Part shown: piece after piece, positions 8,920 through 15,911 of the stretch
Position numbering within the stretch: the first letter of the stretch is position 1
How the letters are laid out: each line of letters starts with the position of its first letter
Assembly: GCA_019359445.1 (NCBI GenBank)
Contig: JAHHHJ010000006.1
Location: 181,020 to 245,019, forward strand
DNA: 64,000 nt
From: Kastovskya adunca ATA6-11-RM4
Lineage (GTDB): Bacteria; Cyanobacteriota; Cyanobacteriia; Cyanobacteriales; Coleofasciculaceae
Direction of reading: 5' to 3'
Notes under the pieces: generated by a model
Database searches by the model: none
What the model was told of the DNA's origin: nothing
The model's input: only the letters and a program-made list of their open reading frames with translations
Position numbers and translations under genes: made by a program

Positions 8920-9726
8920 TTAATCGGTCTGGGGAAGTCGAATTTTCACGGTTCCTTCTGGTGTCGTAATTACTTCTCCGCCCAGTTCCTCTACCTGATT
9001 AATCGCAATCTGGCGCGATCGCTGATCGGAAACATTACTTAAAACCATTGTCCATGCACTAATTTGAGCCGACTTACTGTCAGGATTATCAGCGAGAAAC
9101 TCAGCCGTTCGACGCGATATAGCGGCAATTGTCTGACTTTCTTGATCGGGATGCGTACTTGCCCACTCTGCTGCCTTTTCAAAAGACTGCCTTGCCGCCT
9201 CAGCATCACCCAAGAACAGCAATTCATCAATTGCCTTTTGCCGCCAAACAATATAAGACTGTCGAGGTGCTTCGGGAGAAAGGGACTCTAGTCCTTTTTC
9301 CATGAGTGCAATCGAACGTTCTGGCTTCGCTGCATATAGGGAACCACTGGTTGAGAGATAGAGGTAAGCGTCTAAGAAGTGGGGATCTTGCTCGACAACG
9401 ACTTCAAAGTATTCTGGGCTGAGTCCGTATCCCGTAACGGCGCGCACTGGCTCATCCCCAAAGTACTGAAGAAAATTTAGAAACGCCCAGTCTGCCAGCA
9501 GATTGTCAAAACCAAAGCTGGGAATGTTTTGTAACACTTCAATACGGAGTTTTTCTGCCTCAACGTCTTGCTGGAGATCTTCAGGCGAAGCCGTACTAGC
9601 TCGATTACTCAAACGATGGAGCTGCGGCACCTGTAGCAGTCCCACCGCCACAATACACCCCAACGCCACAAGGGATGCCCAAAGGGACTGATTGAGGCGT
9701 TGAGTCAACGGTAAAGGCTTTGACAT
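8920..9726 (-). CDS. Membrane-anchored TPR-type protein, unknown
   Basis: A 268-residue protein beginning MSKPLPLTQRLNQ at ATG 9726. It has one N-terminal membrane helix (about 18-35). A mostly helical extracytoplasmic or stromal-side domain follows, with TPR-like repeats (YFEVVVEQDPHFLDAYLYLS, ALMEKGLESLSPEAP, ARQSFEKAAEWASTHPD). The conserved block SFGFDNLLADWAFLNFLQYFG looks diagnostic for a cyanobacterial family that I cannot name. A longer frame begins at 9864, but its first 46 residues are low-quality coding sequence. No catalytic motif is visible. A scaffolding role is inferred from the repeats only. Confidence 0.7.
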   Translation of the reverse strand: MSKPLPLTQRLNQSLWASLVALGCIVAVGLLQVPQLHRLSNRASTASPEDLQQDVEAEKLRIEVLQNIPSFGFDNLLADWAFLNFLQYFGDEPVRAVTGYGLSPEYFEVVVEQDPHFLDAYLYLSTSGSLYAAKPERSIALMEKGLESLSPEAPRQSYIVWRQKAIDELLFLGDAEAARQSFEKAAEWASTHPDQESQTIAAISRRTAEFLADNPDSKSAQISAWTMVLSNVSDQRSRQIAINQVEELGGEVITTPEGTVKIRLPQTD

Positions 9727-10253
9727 GTTACTGAGGTATCGACTTAAGTTGATTGATATCTTCCCGCCGCCAATTCGGAGTAGGGAATATAGCGGGGGAT
9801 TCCCAAAATGACGCTTTGGGTTTCCTCTTTCCACGACTCGGCTTGCATTGAGGAGTTGACTCACTCCTTGCAGAGGTCGATGTCTCCAGAAGGGTTAGTT
9901 CCTGTGGGGCACAGGGTAGGAAGTGCTAATTTCAGGATACACACACTCTCTCTAGTCTTGTGAGTTTTGGGAAGTTTACGGCACAGGCGTTTAAGCGCTT
10001 TCTAAGAGGTTCTGGATTTGACCGGAGTCCCGTGAAAAAGTCAGTCCTACGCTGGCGGCGAACCCGTTGATGAAATTTCTGGAGATGTTCCGGCGGAATG
10101 TCTCTACCAGAGATAAATTGTCCTCAGCGATGTGTCTACGGCTATGACGACGGCGTCTGGGGTAGGGATTTGGTGTCGAAGCACCACCATCTGAACCATC
10201 TGAGGGAAAGTAGAGAGATATCCCCAGGCAAAACTGTAAATCGTGGTCACGTA
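9727..10253. other. Intergenic stretch upstream of the IsrB element
   Basis: About 530 bases with no convincing gene. Short frames exist on both strands (for example minus 9991-10269, ending LLESA) but match nothing I know. If the downstream IsrB leader is an omega-RNA, the bases just left of 10254 would supply its guide, so this flank matters for defining the element. Confidence 0.4.
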
Positions 10254-10451
10254 CCCCCGGCTGAAGCACGGGGGCTGGAATAAGCTCAAGCCATAGAGCG
10301 ATGTCAGGTTAAACGCGAGACTAGACTACGCCATCAGGCAAGCTGAACGACTTAGCGCGTGGCAGCGCCACCAACGCTAGAGACACCTCCCTCATCCCTA
10401 GCCTCTTGAGTCGTTAGCGTCAAAGGGAAGTACATAGTTAGGCTTATCGCC
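10254..10451 (+). ncRNA. Candidate omega-RNA (IsrB guide RNA scaffold)
   Basis: About 200 bases of non-coding sequence directly before the isrB start codon, where IscB/IsrB systems encode their omega-RNA. Supporting structure is visible. There is a terminal hairpin at 10254-10274. A nested hairpin has TAGCG (10353-10357) pairing CGCTA (10375-10379) and GTGGC (10359-10363) pairing GCCAC (10367-10371). A long-range 7-bp stem joins AACGACT (10346-10352) to AGTCGTT (10409-10415). GCTC/GAGC at 10284-10299 may form a small stem. In known systems the guide lies 5' of the scaffold, that is, left of 10254. Transcription is not shown by sequence. Confidence 0.5.
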
Positions 10452-11465
10452 ATGCCATCTGTACCTGTTGTCGATAAAAATCAGCGTCCCTTGATGCCCA
10501 CTACGGCAGAACGCGCAGAGCGCTGGATTCAAGCTGGCAAGGCAACGCCATTTTGGAAACGCGGTGTATTCTGCGTTCGGTTGAATGTCGAGCCGTCATC
10601 GCGGTTCACCCAGCCCGTTGCGGTGGGAATTGACCCTGGCTCAAAAAGAGAAGGGTTTACCGTTAAATCTCAATCTCATACCTATCTCAATGTACAAACT
10701 TATGCCGTGGATTGGGTCAAAGATGCCGTTGAAGCAAAGCGCCATATGCGACGTGCAAGACGATTTCGTAAAACTCCCTGCCGCCAACCTCGATTTAATC
10801 GCCAGCGTGGCGGGCTTCCGCCTTCGACTAAAGCCAGATGGCAATGGAAACTGAGAATTGCCAACTGGCTCACAAAGCTATTTCCGATTACAGCTTTTGT
10901 GGTCGAAGACATCAAAGCTCCCACGTTCAAGAAGGGGTGGAAGTGGAATGTGAGGTTTTCCCCGCTTGAGGTTGGGAAGAAATGGTTTTACTCCGAATTA
11001 GAACGATTTGCCCCCGTTCATAAGCTGCAAGGACACGAAACCGCAGAGCTTCGCAATCAGCTGGGACTGAAAAAGTCGAAGCAAAAGTTATCCGACAAGT
11101 TTGAAGCGCACTGTGTCGATAGCTGGGTGTTAGCCAACTGGTACACCGAAGGTCACGACAAACCGGATAACACCCGATTAATTGTCATCATTCCGCTTCG
11201 GTTCCATCGCCGTCAGTTGCACCGATTCCAGCCGGGTAAAGGAGGAGTCCGCTCGCCCTATGGCGGAACGATATCGGCAGGATTTAAGCGGGGCGGAATC
11301 GCCAAGCATCCGAAATACGGCGTTGTCTATATCGGAGGTGCATCGAAAGGAAAGGTGAGTTTGCATTCCCTGGAAACGGGGAAACGGTTGTGCCAGAACG
11401 CCAAGCCTTCAGATATCAAGTTTTTGTCGTTTAATTCATGGAGAACAATACATGCTGCGAACTAG
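10452..11465 (+). CDS. isrB: IsrB, RNA-guided nickase (HNH-less IscB relative)
   Basis: A 337-residue protein with the full IsrB architecture. It has an N-terminal PLMP domain (PLMP at 13-16), RuvC-I (VAVGIDPGSKREG, Asp61), and an Arg-rich bridge helix carrying the RRxRR signature (about 97-118). RuvC-II (FVVEDIKAP, Glu152), RuvC-III (AHCVDSWVLA, His220 and Asp223) and a C-terminal target-interaction region (about 245-337) follow. Only about 70 residues separate RuvC-II from RuvC-III, so there is no HNH insertion, which distinguishes IsrB from IscB and Cas9. All RuvC catalytic residues are intact. Characterised IsrB proteins nick the non-target strand of DNA under omega-RNA guidance. ATG 10452 begins right at the end of the structured leader. 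Some databases call this an RRXRR-domain protein. Confidence 0.9.
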   Translation: MPSVPVVDKNQRPLMPTTAERAERWIQAGKATPFWKRGVFCVRLNVEPSSRFTQPVAVGIDPGSKREGFTVKSQSHTYLNVQTYAVDWVKDAVEAKRHMRRARRFRKTPCRQPRFNRQRGGLPPSTKARWQWKLRIANWLTKLFPITAFVVEDIKAPTFKKGWKWNVRFSPLEVGKKWFYSELERFAPVHKLQGHETAELRNQLGLKKSKQKLSDKFEAHCVDSWVLANWYTEGHDKPDNTRLIVIIPLRFHRRQLHRFQPGKGGVRSPYGGTISAGFKRGGIAKHPKYGVVYIGGASKGKVSLHSLETGKRLCQNAKPSDIKFLSFNSWRTIHAAN

Positions 11466-11474
11466 ACGGCGGTC

Positions 11475-11538
11475 ACTGAGCCGGGTCGAAGTGCGGTTGA
11501 AACCGTGGTCGTTGACTTGTACTGAGCCTTGTCGAAGT
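11475..11538 (+). repeat. Two 18-mer repeats downstream of isrB
   Basis: An 18-mer ACTGAGCC-nn-GTCGAAGT occurs at 11475-11492 and again at 11521-11538, differing only in the two central bases (GG versus TT). The copies are 46 bases apart, between the isrB stop and the right-end hairpin. They may be part of the element's right end or a separate interspersed repeat. Confidence 0.7.
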
Positions 11539-11566
11539 AGCCTAGCCGAAACGCACGAGTCGATGC

Positions 11567-11610
11567 ACCTCCGCCACATCAATGATGGCGGTTTCCAAGC
11601 TCCCGGAGGT
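11567..11610 (+). promoter_or_regulatory. Mutually exclusive hairpins over the pyrF ribosome-binding site
   Basis: Hairpin A pairs CCGCCA (11571-11576) with TGGCGG (11586-11591). Hairpin B pairs ACCTCCG (11567-11573) with CGGAGGT (11604-11610), burying the GGAGG Shine-Dalgarno (11605-11609) of the pyrF-pyrE gene that starts at 11616. The two share bases 11571-11573 and cannot form together. This could be translational control or simply the right-end palindrome of the mobile element. Confidence 0.45.
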
Positions 11611-11615
11611 TCGTG

Positions 11616-13064
11616 ATGAGCTTTTTCGACAAATTAAATGCCGCGATCGCCCGCAATCAATCCTTACTCTATGTAGGACTTGACCCCAATCCCGAATTAA
11701 TGCCGGAACGTTACTGTTCTGGTGAAGATACTACCCGGCTGATCGATGGGTTGTGGGAGTGGCTGCAATTTATCATCACCGAAACCGCCGATCAAGTCTG
11801 TGCCTACAAGCCCACTCTGGGCTTTTATGAAGCTTTGGGCGTTCCGGGACTAGAACTGCTGCACAAGACACTAGCCGCTATTCCTACGGATATCCCGGTG
11901 ATTTTGGATGCCAAACACGGGGATATAAACACCAGTACTGTCTTTGCCAAAACAGTTTTTCAACAGTGGGACGTTGATGCAATTACCCTCAATCCCTATG
12001 CCGGACAAGACCATGTTGCGCCATTTTTGGTTTACCCTGGCAAAGCTGTTTTTATTCTGTCCTGCACCTCTAGTCCGGCGGCTGTCGCGTTGCAGCAATA
12101 CCCCAATCCTGAAACTCCCTTTTACTTGCAAGTCGTTAATGAAGCTAAAAACTGGGGTACTCCCGAACAAGTCGGCTTAGAAGTTGGCATCTCCAACCCG
12201 GAGGTGCTCGCCCGCATCCGTGCGGTTGCGCCTGAGCGAGGGATTTTGGCACGGAGTATCTGGACAGAAGGAGGGAGCGACCTAACGCAACTTTTAGCCG
12301 CAGGCTTAGATAAGAATGGGGAGGGACTGCTGATCCCGATTTCTCCAGAATTTTTAGGTAGCGATCGCTTATCTGAGAAAGTGCGATCGCTGCGAGAGCA
12401 GGTCAATCAAATTAGACAGGAGATCGTCCGCGAGAGTGTTACCTGTAACTTGTGGATGTCTGATGTCTGTTTGTTAACTCAACACCGCCACCAAGACTTG
12501 ATTCTGCAACTCTACGACATCGGCTGCATTCTCTTTGGTAGCTTCGTCCAAGCATCAGGAGCAACATTCCCCTACTACATCGATCTCCGCAAAATTATCT
12601 CCAATCCCCAAGTTTTCAACTTAATTCTGCTCGCCTACGCAGATATCCTCAAAGACCTGCAATTTGACCGCATCGCCGGGATTCCTTACGGTTCTTTACC
12701 CACCGCTACTGGGCTAGCACTGCGCCTCAATTACCCGATGATATTCCCCCGTAAGGAAGTCAAAGCCCACGGCACTCGCAGGCTAATTGAAGGCAACTTT
12801 GAGTTGGGGGAAACCGTGGTGGTAGTCGATGATATTCTCATCAGTGGCAAAAGTGCCATAGAAGGTGCAGAAAAAATCAAATCGGCGGGCTTAAAGGTCG
12901 AGGATATTGTGGTGTTTATGGATCACGAACAAGGAGTTAAAGACCGATTAAGAGCCAGTGGCTACCGTCCCCATTCCGTCTTAACAATTTCTGAAGTCAC
13001 AGAAATCCTCTATCAAGCCGGACGGATTGATGAAGAACAGTTTACATCTATGGCCAAATTGTAG
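11616..13064 (+). CDS. pyrF-pyrE: Bifunctional OMP decarboxylase/orotate phosphoribosyltransferase
   Basis: A 482-residue fusion catalysing the last two steps of UMP synthesis. The N-terminal half (about 1-275) is orotidine-5'-phosphate decarboxylase, with YVGLDPNPE (Asp23) and the catalytic DAKHGDINTST segment. The C-terminal half (about 290-482) is orotate phosphoribosyltransferase with the PRPP-binding motif VVVVDDILISGKSA. Order is decarboxylase first, opposite to the animal UMPS. Fused enzymes of this order are known in cyanobacteria. ATG 11616 has GGAGG six bases upstream. A GTG three bases earlier (11613) is the alternative start. The upstream flank is the right end of the IsrB element. 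Confidence 0.92.
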   Translation: MSFFDKLNAAIARNQSLLYVGLDPNPELMPERYCSGEDTTRLIDGLWEWLQFIITETADQVCAYKPTLGFYEALGVPGLELLHKTLAAIPTDIPVILDAKHGDINTSTVFAKTVFQQWDVDAITLNPYAGQDHVAPFLVYPGKAVFILSCTSSPAAVALQQYPNPETPFYLQVVNEAKNWGTPEQVGLEVGISNPEVLARIRAVAPERGILARSIWTEGGSDLTQLLAAGLDKNGEGLLIPISPEFLGSDRLSEKVRSLREQVNQIRQEIVRESVTCNLWMSDVCLLTQHRHQDLILQLYDIGCILFGSFVQASGATFPYYIDLRKIISNPQVFNLILLAYADILKDLQFDRIAGIPYGSLPTATGLALRLNYPMIFPRKEVKAHGTRRLIEGNFELGETVVVVDDILISGKSAIEGAEKIKSAGLKVEDIVVFMDHEQGVKDRLRASGYRPHSVLTISEVTEILYQAGRIDEEQFTSMAKL

Positions 13065-13417
13065 AACTGATATTACAACAGTTGTTCGGCTTACTAAAAA
13101 TATCACATCTTTCTTTTGTTAGATTCACCTAGCTATTTTTCCCAGTAAATCTCTATCCTTTTGCAGAAGAATTTCAGTCAGCCTTACACCTTTAATCTTT
13201 AGGGGGAAGATGTTGCTGAAATTATTAGCCATTTATCCTTGATGATTGGCTCTACTTTTAAACTGGTATTTAACAGATTTGGCTCAAGAAAATAATTGTT
13301 ATTTTTTGGTTGTCAAGTCAAATGTTAATCAGTCTAGAAAACTTCTATCCCTAGAACGGAACTCAGAAGAATAGAGCCAAGCATGTAAAGCTGCCCTCAA
13401 TTTACAGGAGAATATCT
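13065..13417. other. Intergenic stretch, no gene seen
   Basis: About 350 AT-rich bases between the pyrF-pyrE gene and the OCP-N-like gene. No open frame, hairpin with T tract or RNA gene stands out. It probably carries the promoter and 5' leader of the downstream gene, whose AGGAG ribosome-binding site is near 13406. Confidence 0.45.
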
Positions 13418-13834
13418 GTGGCAACAAATACCGTCAGCCAAGTTGTAACTTCATTTAAAACCTTATCAGAAGCCGATCAGCTAGGGGCGATGGCGTTAAT
13501 CTTTCAAGAAAAAGCGAACGACATCCCTACAGAAGTGAAAAATGCTTCTGTTATTCCTGCTGAAGTGATAGCACAAATGAAAGAACTGGCTCCCGAAGAA
13601 CAGCTTAAACAATTGAGCCTGCTTCTGAGTAATGATATTGGCATAGCTGAATACAAATCTCTAGATGCGGCTTCTAAGCTCACCATTTGGACTCAGATTG
13701 CTCAAGAATTAGGAAATACCTTTCCGGCACTTACAGATGACTATAGACCAACTGCACCAACAATGGATGTATTGAATGCGGTGAAGTCATTTGATCGTGA
13801 GCAATTTCTTTCTTTTCTCAGCGATGTGATCTAA
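13418..13834 (+). CDS. OCP N-terminal-domain-like helical protein
   Basis: A 138-residue all-helical protein starting at GTG 13418 (AGGAG about 8 bases upstream). Its spacing of motifs resembles the N-terminal carotenoid-binding domain of orange carotenoid protein and the helical carotenoid proteins: F..L...DQL, an AEVIAQMKELAPEEQLKQL helix, then SKLTIW and a DYRP near the end. Aligning by eye, the OCP Trp41 and Tyr44 positions become Ala and Phe here, while the Trp110 position (KLTIW) is kept. It may be a diverged homologue that binds carotenoid weakly, a different ligand, or none. The assignment rests on pattern likeness and is moderate. Confidence 0.55.
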   Translation: MATNTVSQVVTSFKTLSEADQLGAMALIFQEKANDIPTEVKNASVIPAEVIAQMKELAPEEQLKQLSLLLSNDIGIAEYKSLDAASKLTIWTQIAQELGNTFPALTDDYRPTAPTMDVLNAVKSFDREQFLSFLSDVI

Positions 13835-14337
13835 AAATTAATTGCCTTAACTATTAAGTGATGCTAGCCCTACCTAGGCTTACCACTTTGTAGTTAGGGT
13901 GATTTTAATAGCGAAATATTTGACTTGAAATAAACCGCGAAGACGCTAAGTTGCCCAAAAAAGAACATTAAGAGAGTTTTCTTAAGCAGGTTTCATCCGA
14001 TCGGAGTTTGAGACAGACTCTAGCCTATGGGAGCCTGAGTGAGCTGAACAAAGGGTTAGAAAAATCGGGATAGCTTGAGCTAAGGTGACGCGAACTGCTA
14101 ATCTATTGCTATTCAATAGCGTCTAATGCCCTGAAAAGCCAGATTGACCAATCTTTACGCTCCTCAAAAGCTGAAGTGCGATCGCTCCTGGGGGTCTAAA
14201 TTCCCAGGGCGAAGATTCTAGTCTGGAGCGGATAAAAAATGGTAACGCTCTAGCCACTCCAGCTTGCTACGGCAAGACAGGTGGGGTGGCTAATGTTTTG
14301 GGTTGCCATCAAACCCAAAGTTCAGTATCGATCACTT
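13835..14337. other. Intergenic stretch with dispersed-repeat fragment
   Basis: About 500 bases without a convincing gene. It holds a fragment of a dispersed repeat (AAACCGCGAAGACGCTAAG, 13932-13950), a HIP1 site near 14178 and a weak CTGGAG/CTCCAG inverted repeat around 14223-14265. A GTG at 14281 opens the next gene's frame, but its residues are not protein-like until ATG 14338. Confidence 0.45.
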
Positions 14338-14952
14338 ATGTCTCATAACTTAATTACTGCCGGGATTATTGATCCCACTCAATTCCCTTTAGATCGGGTG
14401 CAACGGGAAGTCGCGGTTTGGCTCAGGATTTCCCTCTACAAAATCGAACGTCTGGAGTGCTGGCATCACCAAGCCTGGGTGAAAATTGTTGGCGTGGGTG
14501 TCAAGTTTGTCAGTTATCGTTGCTTGCCAATTTGGACAGAACTGGGGCTAGATGCGATCGCTGACTGTAGTGATCGCCCCAGCTTGGAGGAGTTGGGTGA
14601 GATTTTGGCGACGGAAACGAAGCTTTATAGCGATCGCTATCAGCCCAAAACCTTGCAGCAATGGCGGGACGCCTGGGCAGAACAATCCCAGAATCTGCGA
14701 GAAGAAGCTGCCCTGAAAGCCGCAGAAGAAGAACGCCTCAAGCCATTTCGCGCTCATCAGCAGGAGGGGTTAAAGTGGCAGGAAAGTTGGCAGCATGTAT
14801 TGCGCTACTGCCAAGATTGCAAGTCCCTGGAGTATTTAGCGCCAGAAATTAAGCGGCAAAGCGAGACGTTTGCTGATTTGCCGGAAGTCATTGGGGCAAT
14901 CCAAACGCGATGGCATCAACGCTGGCACGAACTTAGTCAAGCCACTGCCTAA
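14338..14952 (+). CDS. Conserved-looking cyanobacterial protein, unknown
   Basis: A 204-residue soluble protein starting MSHNLITAGIIDPTQF. It is rich in Trp, Glu and Gln, with a small N-terminal mixed domain and a long helical C-terminal half (about 105-200, with KAAEEERLKPFRAHQQEG). I do not recognise a domain. Such Trp-rich proteins without catalytic motifs occur across cyanobacteria. ATG 14338 is chosen over a GTG at 14281 because the extra 19 residues are atypical. It is convergent with the membrane-protein gene that ends at 15034. Confidence 0.6.
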   Translation: MSHNLITAGIIDPTQFPLDRVQREVAVWLRISLYKIERLECWHHQAWVKIVGVGVKFVSYRCLPIWTELGLDAIADCSDRPSLEELGEILATETKLYSDRYQPKTLQQWRDAWAEQSQNLREEAALKAAEEERLKPFRAHQQEGLKWQESWQHVLRYCQDCKSLEYLAPEIKRQSETFADLPEVIGAIQTRWHQRWHELSQATA

Positions 14953-15033
14953 CCTTACTTACAGAAGCCCTCAGTCTGTCTAGATCTGGGAAGGCAATAG
15001 CCCCAGGCTGACAACCTGTGGGCATTTTTGTAG

Positions 15034-15552
15034 CTATCTTTCCTGTACTTCCCAGCGCAGAAGTCGTGGAAGCTGTGCCAAATCTAAGGCATAGTTTCCA
15101 ATCCACAGCACAATTTCTACTACTAATAAATACCGTACCCACATCAGTTCGTTTCCTGGACTGAGAATTGTCCAGCCCTCATACAACTGCCAAAAACGGT
15201 AAGGCAGGTATAAATAAGGAACCATCACCCACACGACTGAACGAAATCGCCTCAGGGTTAAACTCTCTGAAAGAATTTGCAGCGCCAGCATGATGAAGTA
15301 GGGAATAAATACCGTCAGCACGCTGGTATAACCCTGCCACGCACCCCAGACTATTGCCACTAAAGGAGGTACGACTCCTATAAATTGCACCGTTCCAAAC
15401 CAAATACGAAACCAGCCGGGTAAATGTTCAGGAAGAGTGTAAGGTTTTGCCTGTCGCCATGCCCAACCCACAATTGCTAAAAAAGCGGTTGCCAGTACAA
15501 AGAAGATGAGGTTTTCTAGGAGCAGGTAAGTTTCGGTGTTCAAGGAAGTCAT
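15034..15552 (-). CDS. Polytopic membrane protein, unknown
   Basis: A 172-residue integral membrane protein with about five hydrophobic segments (roughly 11-30, 52-70, 75-92, 103-122, 138-158) and several Trp, Tyr and Pro residues at interfaces (YLYLPYRFWQLYEGW). It has no recognised domain. Start ATG 15552 gives a short polar N terminus before the first helix. The gene is alone between convergent and divergent neighbours. Function is unknown. Confidence 0.7.
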   Translation of the reverse strand: MTSLNTETYLLLENLIFFVLATAFLAIVGWAWRQAKPYTLPEHLPGWFRIWFGTVQFIGVVPPLVAIVWGAWQGYTSVLTVFIPYFIMLALQILSESLTLRRFRSVVWVMVPYLYLPYRFWQLYEGWTILSPGNELMWVRYLLVVEIVLWIGNYALDLAQLPRLLRWEVQER

Positions 15553-15911
15553 TTAGAGTACTCTCAGACTCTGGTTTTTCCTATGTTCTCAGGTTGAGGG
15601 CAAGATCATACTGATTGGGTGGGAGATGGGCTACGGTGTACACACAAGTCCGACGAGACGGCTTCGCCTCATAGATATCCTCTCTAACCTCCCTTGAAAA
15701 ATGGGGAACAGAAATCTTAGTTCCCCTCTTGATGCTTTCTGATTCGGAGGAACCGGACGTGTCCTAGCAGACGCTCGTAAACTCGCTACCGCTTCGCTAA
15801 CGCTTTTTAAGGGGGATCGAGGGAGATCAGACAACCTTTTGCATCGGTTAATTTTCCTGACTGAAGGAATTATCGCTGTCAATCTTATTCGGAGAGTAAG
15901 AGAGATAGCTA
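15553..15911. other. Intergenic stretch before SLH porin
   Basis: About 360 bases containing fragments that resemble common cyanobacterial interspersed repeats (CGGCTTCGCC near 15659, GCTACCGCTTCGCTAACGC near 15785, and a C-rich AACCTCCC near 15688 opposite a G-rich AAGGGGG near 15809). No gene is seen. The porin promoter should lie here. Confidence 0.45.

Larger units (their letters stand above)
10254..11610 (+). mobile_element. IsrB-bearing IS200/IS605-like element, no transposase
   Basis: A compact island made of a left imperfect hairpin (10254-10274), a structured leader, the isrB gene, and a right-hand hairpin (11571-11591). The left hairpin pairs CCCCCG+GC with GC+CGGGGG around a TGAA loop and has one unpaired A (10268). 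Stem bulges of this sort are typical of the ends recognised by IS200/IS605 TnpA. No tnpA HUH transposase gene is present, so the element would have to be mobilised in trans or is fixed. Exact ends are not proven. The right end lies between 11591 and the pyrF ribosome-binding site. Confidence 0.6.

Noticed and set aside
9991..10289. Short frames on both strands left of the IsrB leader
   Set aside because: They overlap each other, match no family and end in the left hairpin. No support as genes.
10452..11465. Calling the IsrB gene a TnpB or IscB
   Set aside because: A PLMP start and RRxRR bridge helix exclude TnpB, and the short gap between RuvC-II and RuvC-III excludes an HNH domain as in IscB.
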